Part shown: one piece after another, positions 8,272-17,637 of the stretch | Layout: each line of letters starts with the position of its first letter | How positions within the stretch are numbered: position 1 is the stretch's first letter | Assembly: GCA_039024435.1 (NCBI GenBank) | Contig: JBCCQH010000037.1 | Coordinates: 1 to 58,140 of the forward strand | Length of the DNA: 58,140 nucleotides | From: JBCCQH01 sp039024435 | Lineage (GTDB): Bacteria > Bacteroidota > Bacteroidia > J057 > JADKCL01 | Reading direction: 5' to 3' | Made by a program: the position numbers and the translations under genes | The notes under the pieces: model-generated | What the model was told of the DNA's origin: nothing | Databases searched by the model: none | The model's input: the letters and a program-made list of their open reading frames with translations, nothing else

Positions 8272-10386
8272 ATGCGGGGACCGATACGCCTCATTTTATT
8301 TTTGTGTACTGCGATTGTGCTCGGCACAGCCTCAGAAATGGCCCTTTTCGCTCAGGGAAGGACCTGCGCCACCGTTGACAAAGAACTCCTGTACCGGGAC
8401 GCGGCGCAGCGCGCTCACGAGCAACGCACCGAACGAAGGATTCGCGCCTGGATCGATGCCCACGCGGACCGCCGGGGCAGTACCGTGACCTACACTATCC
8501 CGACGGTGGTTCACGTCGTGCAATTTTCCCAAATCAATGCATTGACCGACCAGTGTATCTTCGATCAGTTGGAGGTGCTCAACCGGGATTTTCAGAAGCG
8601 CAACGCGGATACCACCCTGGTGCCCAACGAATTTCTCGCCGTTCTGGGCGATGCGGAAATCGAGTTTTGCCTCGCCCGGCTCGATCCTGACGGCAATCCC
8701 ACCACCGGGATCACCCGCACCATCAGCCCGATGTGGGCCAACCACAACCCCGGCGACGAGGACAGCCTGAAAGCCCAGGTGCATTGGCCTCCGGACCGCT
8801 ACTACAATATCTGGGTGCCGAGTTTCATCAACGGCGGCATCCTCGGTTACGCCACCTTCCCTTCCCAACTCGCCGCCTCGCCCCAACTCGACGGCGTGGT
8901 CATCAACGGCCAGCACTTTGGCAGTGGCGACTGCGCCAATCCGCCGTATGACCAGGGGCGCACCCTCACCCACGAGACCGGGCACTGGCTGGGGCTGTTC
9001 CACACCTTCCAGGGCGGTCCCTGCCAGGGCAATTCGGCCGCGACTTGTGCAATTTCCGGCGACAATATCTGCGATACCCCACCCGTTTCCGGCAGTACAT
9101 TTGGCTGTCCGGGAAACAAAAATACCTGCCTGGAAACCCCGCTTGATCGGAGTGACATGACCATGAATTACATGGACTACGTAAACGACGCCTGCATGTA
9201 CATGTTTTCCGCCGGGCAGGTGGACCGGGTCCAGGCGATCCTGGGAACCGTACGGGCTTCCATCGTGACCGACAGCAACCGGGCGGCGGCCGGCTGCGAA
9301 TGTGACGCCCAGTCACCCTGTCGGCCCACCGCCAGCTTTGAGGCGGACCGGCGCGTGATTTGTCCGGGGACCAGCATCAACTTTTCCGATGCCTCCGTGG
9401 GGCCGGCCACGAACTGGACCTGGACCTTCAATGGTGGGAATCCCAGTACCTCCACCCAGCCCAATCCCACCGTGACCTACCCCAACCCCGGCAATTACAC
9501 CGTGAGCCTCGTGGCCGCCAATGCCCAGGGGAGCGGCACCCGCACCGTCGCGGGCTACATCACGGTGCGCCCCCGCGCGACCTCACCGCTCTTCGAAGGA
9601 TTTGAAGGTGGATTTCCCAGCGATTGGAGGACGGAAAATGTCGACAACGCTGTTACCTGGGAAGCAACGGGATTGGCGGCGGCCAGCGGATTTCGCAGTG
9701 TCTACGTGGACAACTGGGACTACGATGCGGCGGGCACCCCCGACGATTTGGTGACGCCGCCTTTTGACTTTACGAACAATCTGAACGGCGACTTGAGCTT
9801 TGACTGGGCGTACCGGGAGTCGGTGCTTGGGACAGACACGCTCCAGGTATGGTGCTCGCCGGACTGCGGGGAGAACTGGACGAAGGTCTGGGAACGGGGA
9901 GGAGCGGATCTGGCGACGGCGGCGGGCACCAGCACGGTGACCCCCTTTCTGCCCAATTCCGGTGACTGGGCTACCGACACCCTGGGCTTGTCCGCTTACC
10001 TCGGGTCGAATGGATTCCAGGCCCGCTTCCGCAATGTCGGGGGCGGGGGAAATACCCTCTGGCTGGACAACATCAACCTGAGTGGAATTGTGGGGGCAGA
10101 TGGCCCTTCTGCCGCGGAGGAAATCGGACTGGCGGTACGGCCGGTGCCGTTTCGGGGATCATTGCTGGTCGAGTATACTTTGCCGCAAGCTTCGTCGGTG
10201 GAGATCGCGCTGCTGGACTTGGCCGGTCGCACGCATTTTCGGGCAAATGCTGGCCGCAAAGCTCCGGGAAGCCACCGCTTTGCCGTGCCCGAAGTTGCCC
10301 TCGGATCGCTTGCGGCGGGCATGTATTTCCTCCGGATTCAAAGTGAGCGGGGGGAAGCGGTCCGCAAGGTGGTAAAAGGCCAATGA
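8272..10386 (+). CDS. Secreted M43-like (pappalysin/ulilysin-type) zinc metalloprotease with PKD domain and T9SS sorting domain
   Basis: The ATG at 8272 gives 704 aa beginning with a signal peptide (MRGPIRLILFLCTAIVLGTA); the frame is open further upstream but that part has no leader character. HETGHWLGLFH at residues 234-244 is the HExxHxxGxxH zinc site of metzincins, and NYMDYVNDACM downstream supplies the Met-turn. Cys-rich loops fit family M43. A PKD-like domain follows (about residues 350-430), then a jelly-roll-like adhesion region. The ending, with PVPFRGSLLVEYTLP and a GMYFLRI strand, is a type A T9SS C-terminal sorting domain. The product is therefore exported by Sec, then across the outer membrane by T9SS, probably as a surface or released protease. 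Confidence 0.9.
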   Translation: MRGPIRLILFLCTAIVLGTASEMALFAQGRTCATVDKELLYRDAAQRAHEQRTERRIRAWIDAHADRRGSTVTYTIPTVVHVVQFSQINALTDQCIFDQLEVLNRDFQKRNADTTLVPNEFLAVLGDAEIEFCLARLDPDGNPTTGITRTISPMWANHNPGDEDSLKAQVHWPPDRYYNIWVPSFINGGILGYATFPSQLAASPQLDGVVINGQHFGSGDCANPPYDQGRTLTHETGHWLGLFHTFQGGPCQGNSAATCAISGDNICDTPPVSGSTFGCPGNKNTCLETPLDRSDMTMNYMDYVNDACMYMFSAGQVDRVQAILGTVRASIVTDSNRAAAGCECDAQSPCRPTASFEADRRVICPGTSINFSDASVGPATNWTWTFNGGNPSTSTQPNPTVTYPNPGNYTVSLVAANAQGSGTRTVAGYITVRPRATSPLFEGFEGGFPSDWRTENVDNAVTWEATGLAAASGFRSVYVDNWDYDAAGTPDDLVTPPFDFTNNLNGDLSFDWAYRESVLGTDTLQVWCSPDCGENWTKVWERGGADLATAAGTSTVTPFLPNSGDWATDTLGLSAYLGSNGFQARFRNVGGGGNTLWLDNINLSGIVGADGPSAAEEIGLAVRPVPFRGSLLVEYTLPQASSVEIALLDLAGRTHFRANAGRKAPGSHRFAVPEVALGSLAAGMYFLRIQSERGEAVRKVVKGQ

Positions 10387-10410
10387 GCGCGCGCGGTTTC
10401 CGCTGCCGGG

Positions 10411-10989
10411 TCAGCGATTGGCCAGAACGGTGACGTTCCGCGCAACGTGGTGCATAAAAAATCCCAGCAGCGATCCCAGGAACCAGCCGGACAAGACGTC
10501 CATGGGATAGGCGTAGCCCGGCAAAATGCGGCTGAAGCCCAGCCAGAGTGGGAACACCACGATCCAAACCGGTAGGGGAGTGCTCGTCCCCCGCAGGCGC
10601 AGTCGGGTGAAGCGCACGACGCCGACCATTCCCGCCACTGACCAATCGGGCAAATTAAAGGTGTATTCATTGATGAAGGCCGGCAATTGGGTGCCGTGGA
10701 GGATACTTTCCACGACGTAGGGGGGCGGTTGGGCAAAGAAGCGGCTCAGGATCGTCGCCAATTGGAAGGAAATGATGAACGTCGCCAGCCCAAAAAACAA
10801 TTCCAGCCACCAACTGCGCGGCCGCGACATGGACAGGTAGATCGCAAGCAAGGCAAACAGCGGCATCCAAAAAATGATATTCCCGGCAAAAACCGCAAAA
10901 TCGTCGAGCCATCCCCCGCCAAAAGCCCGCCGTATTCCGGCAAAGGTGGCCTTGTCAAGGACGTAAATGATCTCGGCGATTTTGGACAT
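10411..10989 (-). CDS. PAP2-superfamily-like membrane protein with degenerate catalytic motifs
   Basis: 192 aa with five or six hydrophobic segments and the overall PAP2 (phosphatidic acid phosphatase/undecaprenyl-PP phosphatase) layout. The normal signatures KxxxxxxRP, PSGH and SRxxxxxHxxxD are altered. RFFAQPPPYV replaces the first, LPDWSVAG stands where PSGH should be, and SRILPGYAYPMDVLSG keeps Arg and Asp but has Tyr for the nucleophile-region His. The fold is clear but phosphatase activity is doubtful. It is the last gene of a MarR-methyltransferase-PAP2 run, 36 nt after the methyltransferase. Confidence 0.75.
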   Translation of the reverse strand: MSKIAEIIYVLDKATFAGIRRAFGGGWLDDFAVFAGNIIFWMPLFALLAIYLSMSRPRSWWLELFFGLATFIISFQLATILSRFFAQPPPYVVESILHGTQLPAFINEYTFNLPDWSVAGMVGVVRFTRLRLRGTSTPLPVWIVVFPLWLGFSRILPGYAYPMDVLSGWFLGSLLGFFMHHVARNVTVLANR

Positions 10990-11025
10990 GCGGCAAATTT
11001 AGTTCAATTCCTTCCGCTTCGGCAC

Positions 11026-11757
11026 TTATTTTCTGGTCCGACAAAAGAAAATGATGCGGGGAGACGATTCCGCCCGCCAGGAATTGCCCTGGTAGTCGCC
11101 CCAGAGTTCCTGAACCTCCAAATTTGCCCGGCGAAACAGCTCTACAAACTGATCGTGACCGATGGCCTGCACCCGTTCCTGAAAGTCGTAGACTTTGTCT
11201 TGGTCATTGACGCGGATGTCCTTGATGATCATCCCGTTCTGGATGCGACGGTGAATTTTGATCCGCACCTGACCGATTTCTTTGATCTCGGCGGGCACCA
11301 GCCCAGCCAGCACCACGGGAACATTCAAAAAGTCGAGCACCATCATGCCTTTGGGATGCAGGGCTCGGCATACATTTTCCAGCACCACCAGATTTTCTTC
11401 GATCTCATCGAAGTAGCCAAAACTGGTAAAGAGATTGAGGATAAAATTCCACTTGCCCGGAAAGGGCTCCCGCATATCGTGGACCTGAAAGTTGAGCGAA
11501 TCGTTGGCAAAGCGGCGTGCCTCGGCGATACGTTCTTCTGACAGATCCAAACCGGTGACCCGGTAACCCTGCTCGTTGAGAAAATAAGCGTGCCGTCCGC
11601 GTCCACACGCCAAATCCATAAAGGTGCAGTTGCGACTGGGGGAGAGGTGGGCAATCAAATTGAGAATAAACGTCTCGGCCTCAGCGAAGTCGCGGTGCTG
11701 GTACAGCAGGTTGTAATACGGAGAGTTGAACCAGGAAGCAAACCATTCTTTGGCCAT
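11026..11757 (-). CDS. Class I SAM-dependent methyltransferase
   Basis: 243 aa. FMDLACGRGRHAYFLNEQG is methyltransferase motif I (DxACGxGRH), binding S-adenosylmethionine, with the acidic residue of motif II in GLDLSEERI and motif IV around LNLFTSFGYF. The N-terminus (WFASWFNSPYYNLLYQHRD) is typical of a group of small Bacteroidota methyltransferases whose substrate is not established. Cytoplasmic. It starts 3 nt after the MarR gene stop, so the two are almost certainly co-transcribed. Confidence 0.85.
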   Translation of the reverse strand: MAKEWFASWFNSPYYNLLYQHRDFAEAETFILNLIAHLSPSRNCTFMDLACGRGRHAYFLNEQGYRVTGLDLSEERIAEARRFANDSLNFQVHDMREPFPGKWNFILNLFTSFGYFDEIEENLVVLENVCRALHPKGMMVLDFLNVPVVLAGLVPAEIKEIGQVRIKIHRRIQNGMIIKDIRVNDQDKVYDFQERVQAIGHDQFVELFRRANLEVQELWGDYQGNSWRAESSPRIIFFCRTRK

Positions 11758-11760
11758 CGC

Positions 11761-12225
11761 TCAGGTGCCTCCTTGGCCCAGTTGACTTGGGATCTGCGTG
11801 ATTTTTTCCAGCTCGTCCACAAAAATGTCGAAGTGATCATCGGTGATGGTGCGCTTCATCAGCAGAGCCATCACGTGGATGTAGTGGCTGTATTTTTCGT
11901 ACATGCGCTTGCCCTTGGGCGTCAGGTCCAGGTACACCGCACGCCGGTCTTCCTTGCTGTTGATGCGCTTGACAAACTTTTGCCGTTCAATTTTGTCGAC
12001 GATACTGGTCAGGGTACTCAATTTGATGTTGAAGGCTTCCCCGATGTCCTTCATTTTGCGCCGGCCGTTGAGGGCGACAAATTGCAAAATCTCCATCTCG
12101 AGTTCGGAGATTTTGAAATTGTCTTTTATGTAGCGCTGATGCTTGCGGAAAACATCCCGCAGAGCGATCAGACTCTTTTCCAGCTTATGCAATTGAGCAG
12201 CGCCTTCGTTTTCCTGCATACTCAT
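11761..12225 (-). CDS. MarR-family transcriptional regulator
   Basis: 154 aa winged helix-turn-helix protein. The recognition region ISELEMEILQFVALNG and IKLSTLTSIVDKIERQKFV is followed by the wing with the MarR signature DRRAVYLDLTPKGKRMYEK. MarR proteins are dimeric repressors that usually respond to small molecules and control their own or adjacent operons. It leads the operon with the methyltransferase and PAP2-like gene, so it may autoregulate this unit. The start ATG at 12225 is followed by a second ATG two codons later. Confidence 0.9.
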   Translation of the reverse strand: MSMQENEGAAQLHKLEKSLIALRDVFRKHQRYIKDNFKISELEMEILQFVALNGRRKMKDIGEAFNIKLSTLTSIVDKIERQKFVKRINSKEDRRAVYLDLTPKGKRMYEKYSHYIHVMALLMKRTITDDHFDIFVDELEKITQIPSQLGQGGT

Positions 12226-12610
12226 TGTGCCTATGTAGTTAGATGATTTTCAAAGCATACCGCGTTAGAAGATGGAACCCTCGAACCGCAAAACTGTTTC
12301 GTACCCTGAAGCGGTTGTTCAGTCTCGGAGCATTCAATCGATTGAATGACAGGGATTAAGGTGGTTTTCGATTTTCAGAATAATTCAAAATTAAAGCATT
12401 TTGAGAATCGAAAGGACGGATGGCTCAAGAAATTTTGAATTTTCGGAATAACGCAAGACGTGAATTATCCGCCAACTGATCAATACAACTTCTGACCCAC
12501 CACCACAAGCGAAACCGGGCCGCGATATCTCGTCGCGACCCGGCAAAGTTGAATGATTGTTTGGCTGTGTGAGGTAAATCGGAAGTCAGTATGGTCTGTT
12601 CCGAGAGCAG
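12226..12610. other. Non-coding region between the MarR operon and a PKD/T9SS gene
   Basis: About 385 bp with no gene. The MarR-proximal half is AT-rich and should contain the MarR operon promoter. It includes two related AT-rich stretches (GATTTTCAGAATAATTC near 12368 and TTTTGAATTTTCGGAATAA near 12434). The other half contains the hairpin at 12515-12543. Confidence 0.4.
12515..12543 (-). terminator. GC-rich hairpin downstream of the PKD/T9SS gene
   Basis: CCGGGCCGCGA pairs with TCGCGACCCGG with a single mismatch across an 11-bp stem and 7-nt loop, about 70 nt past the stop of the minus-strand gene at 12611. No T-run follows on either strand, so it could be a terminator or an mRNA 3'-end stabiliser. 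Confidence 0.4.
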
Positions 12611-14626
12611 TTATGGCCGGAGGAATTTTTTCGTTTCTACTTTTCCTTCGTGGAAGGTGCGCACCAGGTAAATGCCCGCGGCGTAGCCACTCAGGTCAAA
12701 CTGGACGTTTTCTCCCGGGGTGGCGATTTGGGTTCCGAGTTGCTTGCCTTCGAGGCTGAACAGGGAGATTTCGCCGGCTTGGGGATGGTTGTCGTCGGGC
12801 AACAGCTCGACCGCTAGGCTAGCGTTCACTTCATCCCAGGCGAGTTGGGTGAGGCTGGCCTGCCGGGCACTTTTGATGTCCTTGCAGCCGTTGACGACGA
12901 CCAGTCCGCTTTGGGAGCGGATGCAGCAGTTGTTAGGATCATTGGGATCGCAATAGGTGGCGACGAGGATCACAAAGTAAGTTCCATCACTGGAGTAAGT
13001 ATGGGTAATCGGGGAGCCGGTCGCAATCGGCGAACCGTCGCCAAAATTCCACGTGTAGGTTGCCCCGGCCGGAATGGTGGTATTGGTGAAGGTGTAGCTG
13101 CAGGGATCTTGAAAGACCGGGTTGACCGTCCAGTTGGGGAACAGCAGTTGGCAGATGTCGTCGTCCACCGTGATCGTTTGGCAGACGGTCCTTGGGCACT
13201 TGTCCCCTTCGGCGATGGCGATGATGTTCATGCAGACGGTGTAGGTGCCCGGCGCGGGAAAGGTATGGGTGACCGGTGTGGTGTAGTTACCGGAGTAGAG
13301 TTCGTTGGGACTGCCGTCCCCCCAGACAAATTCCACGAAGGAGACGTAGCCGGTGGTGGTATTGGTCACCACAACGTCGAGCAGACTTTGCGTGAGGGTA
13401 AATGAGGGATCGTTCGACACCGTGTCGCAAGGTGCGCAGGAATCCACTTCAATGGTATAGGTAAACTGGTCGGAAGCGGGTACGGGGCAACCATTGTCCT
13501 GCACCTGTAAGACGAAGGAATTTACTCCGACATCAGAAATGGTCGGGGTCCAGCACACGATGGCAAATGGATTCAGCCCGCCACTGACGCTGATGGTCAA
13601 CCCCGGCAAACCTTGCACCAGATCGATGTCCAGGATGTCGAGCGGATCGAGATCATCCGACTGAATGGTAAAGCACTGTTGTACGCCCACACAGGCTTTG
13701 GCATCGAAGGTACTTCCGCCGTCGAGGCCGGAGAGGACTGGAACATTGTTGTTGGCGCAATTGATGGTGCGGACGTGGATTTCTCGGGTGGAAGAACCAA
13801 TGGTCTGTCCGTTGCGGATTTCATCGACGCGGAGGCAGACGACGGAGACTTCCGGATCGGGAGAGAGATTTTCGAAGGTCATTGCTCCGGTCAGGCCATT
13901 GACGGTGACGTTCCAGTTGGGGCCCATCGGGGAGGCGCCGCCGTAGCCGGGCCGGTAAAATACCGGCTGTCCGGGCAGGTGCATGCAGTTCACCAGGGTA
14001 TAGGTCAGCAAATCGCCGTCGGGATCGGTGCCCCCCATATCGAAGGTGGCCGTCTGGCCATCGCAAATGTACAGAACGGGTTCGTTGTTGAAGACCGGAC
14101 TGTTGTTGCAGTTGATGGGATTGAAAGATACCGTTCCGGTAGAGTAGATGCGGTTGGATTGGGGAAGGTTGAGCGAGGTCAGTTGGTTGCTGCGGCAGCA
14201 CCGGAGCCAGTTGAAGTCCCACTGCGAGCAGCCACTGAGGCTTACCCCACAGAAGTTGTAGACCCGGGTCATGATATATTCCCGCGCTCCAGGAAACGTG
14301 CCTCCGGAACAAATACTGGGTGCGGTCGGACAAAGCGGAGTGACGTCGGTACCCCCCGGATTCTGGACGACCCAGCCGCCGTTTGCGGTCGGCGAGGGCG
14401 CATTTGTGGGGTTTTGACAGGTCCAGTTGAAAGAGGGGCCCTGGGGCGCAAACGTATCGGGGCAGTCCTGATAGACCCGGTAGGTAAAGATAATATCGCA
14501 GCTATTCCCGGGGGTGCATGCCCAGGTGAGGTCGTGGGCGAGCACGTGGGACGCTTCTACCGTCGGGGGTGCAGCGAGGGACCAAAATAAGCCCCAACAA
14601 AAGCAGATTCGTAAAATGGTTTTCAT
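12611..14626 (-). CDS. Secreted PKD-repeat surface protein with T9SS sorting domain
   Basis: The ATG at 14626 gives 671 aa and a signal peptide (MKTILRICFCWGLFWSLAA); longer in-frame starts lack leader character. The N-terminal region around HVLAHDLTWACTPGNSCDI then YRVYQDCPD is the Cys-rich domain that opens many large Bacteroidota surface/gliding-associated proteins. Cadherin-like/Ig-like segments follow, then PKD repeats (FVWGDGSP and YTWNFGDGSP motifs). The final ~80 residues end GIYLVRTFHEGKVETKKFLRP, shape and charge typical of a type A T9SS sorting signal. Likely a cell-surface or secreted adhesin-type protein. Confidence 0.85.
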   Translation of the reverse strand: MKTILRICFCWGLFWSLAAPPTVEASHVLAHDLTWACTPGNSCDIIFTYRVYQDCPDTFAPQGPSFNWTCQNPTNAPSPTANGGWVVQNPGGTDVTPLCPTAPSICSGGTFPGAREYIMTRVYNFCGVSLSGCSQWDFNWLRCCRSNQLTSLNLPQSNRIYSTGTVSFNPINCNNSPVFNNEPVLYICDGQTATFDMGGTDPDGDLLTYTLVNCMHLPGQPVFYRPGYGGASPMGPNWNVTVNGLTGAMTFENLSPDPEVSVVCLRVDEIRNGQTIGSSTREIHVRTINCANNNVPVLSGLDGGSTFDAKACVGVQQCFTIQSDDLDPLDILDIDLVQGLPGLTISVSGGLNPFAIVCWTPTISDVGVNSFVLQVQDNGCPVPASDQFTYTIEVDSCAPCDTVSNDPSFTLTQSLLDVVVTNTTTGYVSFVEFVWGDGSPNELYSGNYTTPVTHTFPAPGTYTVCMNIIAIAEGDKCPRTVCQTITVDDDICQLLFPNWTVNPVFQDPCSYTFTNTTIPAGATYTWNFGDGSPIATGSPITHTYSSDGTYFVILVATYCDPNDPNNCCIRSQSGLVVVNGCKDIKSARQASLTQLAWDEVNASLAVELLPDDNHPQAGEISLFSLEGKQLGTQIATPGENVQFDLSGYAAGIYLVRTFHEGKVETKKFLRP

Positions 14627-14995
14627 ATCATTGATAGATTGAAGGATTGCAATTTGACGCAGAAGCGGTTTGGACTTTTTGGGAAATCTGCGGCACACAG
14701 GCGCAGAATCGAACGCAAACGGCCTCTGGGGAAGGGCGGATACTCCGCGGGAAAAGAACGGGGGCGACGAGGACCGCCGCCCCGGAAAAAAATGAATTGA
14801 ATGAATGCTATGGTCAGCGGATATTTCGGGGGGCATTCGGACGCTTGCGCGTCGCGGAGCCGGTTGATCGGGCAAGAGAGATCCCGGGCGAGCCGGTGAT
14901 AGCGGCCGCAGGCAAGAGGATTCCGGAACAAATCCGCCCCTCCGATCCTTCAGGTGATACCCTCGGTACGGAGGGGGCGGAGTTACGGGTAGGCG
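14627..14995. other. Non-coding region between two minus-strand exported-protein genes
   Basis: About 370 bp without a gene I can support. It should carry the promoter of the gene ending at 12611, but no clear TAnnTTTG box is visible on the minus strand. A strong hairpin lies at 14934-14980. Confidence 0.4.
14934..14980 (-). terminator. Strong GC hairpin 3' of the 211-aa lipoprotein gene
   Basis: CCGCCCCTCCG pairs with CGGAGGGGGCGG (one bulged G). A nested CCCTC/GAGGG stem overlaps it as an alternative pairing. It begins about 16 nt beyond the stop codon at 14996. The position fits a terminator; a T-run is lacking. Confidence 0.4.
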
Positions 14996-15631
14996 TCAGT
15001 AAGGGGTCGTGGCGATCATGGGGATCCCGATGCGGGGCGTGCTCGTTTTCTCAACTGGAGTCTCAAAAATGAACACCGGCGTATTGTACAACCCGCCGGG
15101 GACCTGAGATCCAAGAATCTCATGATCGTTTCCGTCGATGTTGTCGACGATGCAGAGGCCACCCGGCTGCCCGACGACGTTCGGGATGACCGGGGTCAGG
15201 AAGCGGATTAGGAAAATGCTCCGTTCGGTTTGCACATCACCGTTGTCGATGAAGATGGATTTGGTTCCGGCGAAAGGGTCCGAAACGATGGTAAACCGCA
15301 CCCCATTTCCCTCTTCGTCTTCCACCTCGATGTTGTGCCGATCCGGCAGGTCGTTGGAGAACGGAATTGTGAAGTGCTTGATGATGCACGAGCATCCGTC
15401 GGGCAGCCAGGGCAGGAGATCCGGTTCGAACTGGAAGGCGTAATCGTAGCTTCCGTAAAAAGAAGGACTTACTTGGTCCAGATCGAAGCTGCGCAACTCG
15501 CCTTCGTTGCATTGGGTGCTCAACTGAGCCGTCGGAGCCGCCTGGGGCGGGGCTTCGGTGATCTGACAAGCCGAAAGAATAAAACTGGTAAGCGCAATAA
15601 GCAGGACGTTTTTAATTACAAATGCATTCAT
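14996..15631 (-). CDS. Hypothetical lipoprotein (211 aa)
   Basis: The ATG at 15631 gives MNAFVIKNVLLIALTSFILSAC, a clean lipoprotein signal with an LSAC lipobox. The upstream in-frame extension has no such leader. The mature protein is acidic with aromatic beta-strand-like stretches (SFYGSYDYAFQFEPDLLPW) and a few Cys (CSCIIK), but I recognise no family. Probably anchored in the cell envelope. It is divergent from the 492-aa gene at 15935. Confidence 0.65.
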   Translation of the reverse strand: MNAFVIKNVLLIALTSFILSACQITEAPPQAAPTAQLSTQCNEGELRSFDLDQVSPSFYGSYDYAFQFEPDLLPWLPDGCSCIIKHFTIPFSNDLPDRHNIEVEDEEGNGVRFTIVSDPFAGTKSIFIDNGDVQTERSIFLIRFLTPVIPNVVGQPGGLCIVDNIDGNDHEILGSQVPGGLYNTPVFIFETPVEKTSTPRIGIPMIATTPY

Positions 15632-15934
15632 TTCGAATAAAAATAAGGTTGAACATTCATTCCACTTCGTCTCTGTTTCGAAGTGATGACCCAAGAAAAC
15701 ACCATTAATTAAGGTGACATCGAACAAAATCCCCAAATCCTTCCCCGATTCTCCTCGGACCCAGCAAGGAATCAAGGATTAATGGGTCTTTTTGGCTTGA
15801 AATGGGCATTTTTTTGGGGGTAACACCTTCCCCAAATCTACCCTGAATTTGGGCGGATTGCGGATATGTTTGTGGGAATTTAGTGGCACATTTTCCCAAT
15901 CTCACCGATTTTTTCGGATCTTACCGGAAGATTT
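15632..15934. other. Divergent intergenic region
   Basis: About 300 bp, AT-rich, with no gene. It holds the promoters of the minus-strand lipoprotein and the plus-strand 492-aa gene; a TATGTTTG box at 15865 is the only specific element I see. Confidence 0.4.
15865..15872 (+). promoter_or_regulatory. Candidate Bacteroidota -7 element (TATGTTTG) for the 492-aa gene
   Basis: A perfect match to TAnnTTTG 62 nt upstream of the ATG at 15935. No TTTG at the ideal -33 spacing was found, so the assignment is tentative. Confidence 0.35.
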
Positions 15935-17413
15935 ATGCGCCAACGAAAAGTCTCTCAACTGCTGCTTTTGCTGACGGCCGAAGACCTCGACGAATTTCGG
16001 ACCTACCTGAAGAATCCTGCGATTCGCTCCAATAAGACGCTGCTGTCGTTTCTGGATCAGTTTAGGAAAAAGGTTTTGCCTTTGGCCGAAGGGGAGGATT
16101 GCAGTGTTGAAGAATTGATCAACGGGACCGACATCAATCCGCGGCGGGTGGACAAGTTGAGTTCCGCCCTCTACAACCTGACGCGGCAGTTTTTGGCCCA
16201 GAAGCAGTTTCTGCAGGACGAGCACGCCCAGTTGCGGATGCTGGCCCAGGCCATCGAGGATCGGCAGGCGGGGCACAAAGAATTGGAGCGGCTCTACGAC
16301 CGCCTCTACCAGCAAGTGAGTGAAGCGCCCCGGGGCGCCGAAGCCCTCGCCAATACCCTGCGCCTGCGCTGGTTGCGCGCGGAAGCCGCCATCCTTTCGC
16401 GGGGAACCCGCTCGCTCTGGCAGGAAGATTTTCGGGACCTGCACCAATTGTTGGATCAGTACTACCACCTGCAGAAGTTGCGGCTGTACAGTGCCACCAC
16501 GAATGCCCGCAACATCTACAACCATCCGGCCGCCGAACAAAATCCGCTGTTTCATCCCCAGGAAGCCGATCTCACCGCGATGGACGACGGCCCGATTTTC
16601 CGGGCTTACATCCTGGCCATCCGCATGTTGCGGGAAGAAGAAGAGACCGGCCGGAAGCTGTTTTTGGAGCTGCTCGACCTGCTGGACCGGGAAGCACCGC
16701 AATTTTCCCACCGGGAAGGGATGGAGCTCTACGGCTACGCCCTCAACTTTTCAATTTGGAACATCAATCTCGGTCAGCCGGAGTTCCTGGAACACGCGAG
16801 CACGATCTACCTGCAACTGCTGGCCAACCGGCTGATCCTGCAGCGCGGCGTATTTCCCCCCACCCAATTCAAGAACATCGTTTCGCTGCACTGCCGACTG
16901 GGCAAGGTGGACTGGGTGGAAAGCTTCATCGCCGACTACGGGGATCTGCTGCCGCCGGAAAAGCGCGCCTTTGCCCTGGACTACAACCGGGCGGTGCTGG
17001 CGTTTCACAAGCGTGACTACGCACTGGCCATTTCCCGCTTCCGGGCGGTCATCCACACCCTCAACGACGACGTGTTTTACGGAATCGACGCGCGGGTCTT
17101 TCTTTGGAAATCTTATTTCGAACATTACGATGTGCTTACCCGGGACCAAGTGGACGACATGTACCGGCTCTACGATGCATTTCGGTTATTCATCGAGCGC
17201 AACGACAAGATTTCCACCGGGCATAAGCTGACCTACCGCAACTTTATCCGGGCCTTCAAGCGGTTCATGGAGATTTTACGGGTGGATCCTTTGCGGGGCG
17301 ATCACCTGGATGAGCTCCGCCAACACGTCACCGAAACCGATCCCTTTTCCAACAAGCGTTGGATGCTGGAAAAAATCGATCTCAAGCTCTCAGAAACTGA
17401 TTTACCCGCTTGA
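15935..17413 (+). CDS. Hypothetical helical-repeat cytoplasmic protein (492 aa)
   Basis: No signal peptide or membrane segment. The sequence is almost entirely helical with tetratricopeptide-like spacing of Leu, Ala, Tyr and Arg (for example AFALDYNRAVLAFHKRDYAL then AISRFRAVIHTL). The N-terminal 100 residues (LLLTAEDLDEFRTYLKNP and following) form another helical unit. Proteins of this look are common and uncharacterised in Saprospiria. A scaffold or protein-protein interaction role is plausible only from the repeats. It is monocistronic as far as spacing shows. Confidence 0.65.
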   Translation: MRQRKVSQLLLLLTAEDLDEFRTYLKNPAIRSNKTLLSFLDQFRKKVLPLAEGEDCSVEELINGTDINPRRVDKLSSALYNLTRQFLAQKQFLQDEHAQLRMLAQAIEDRQAGHKELERLYDRLYQQVSEAPRGAEALANTLRLRWLRAEAAILSRGTRSLWQEDFRDLHQLLDQYYHLQKLRLYSATTNARNIYNHPAAEQNPLFHPQEADLTAMDDGPIFRAYILAIRMLREEEETGRKLFLELLDLLDREAPQFSHREGMELYGYALNFSIWNINLGQPEFLEHASTIYLQLLANRLILQRGVFPPTQFKNIVSLHCRLGKVDWVESFIADYGDLLPPEKRAFALDYNRAVLAFHKRDYALAISRFRAVIHTLNDDVFYGIDARVFLWKSYFEHYDVLTRDQVDDMYRLYDAFRLFIERNDKISTGHKLTYRNFIRAFKRFMEILRVDPLRGDHLDELRQHVTETDPFSNKRWMLEKIDLKLSETDLPA

Positions 17414-17637
17414 AAGGAGCAGAACGGGGACATTGCGAGAGAAAAGAGCGGACAGCAATTCTGCCCCGTACCATGTGTATCCTCGGTACCGGGCACGCCG
17501 TAGGCACGCGAGGACTTTCCTGGCCCTGAATCAATGCCCTTCCCCGGAGTGCAAACCCACTCTCCGCCGCAATAAAATTTTCCCTATCTTCATCAAACTA
17601 GATACCTCGGCAACAACAAACTGAGATTGAGAATACT

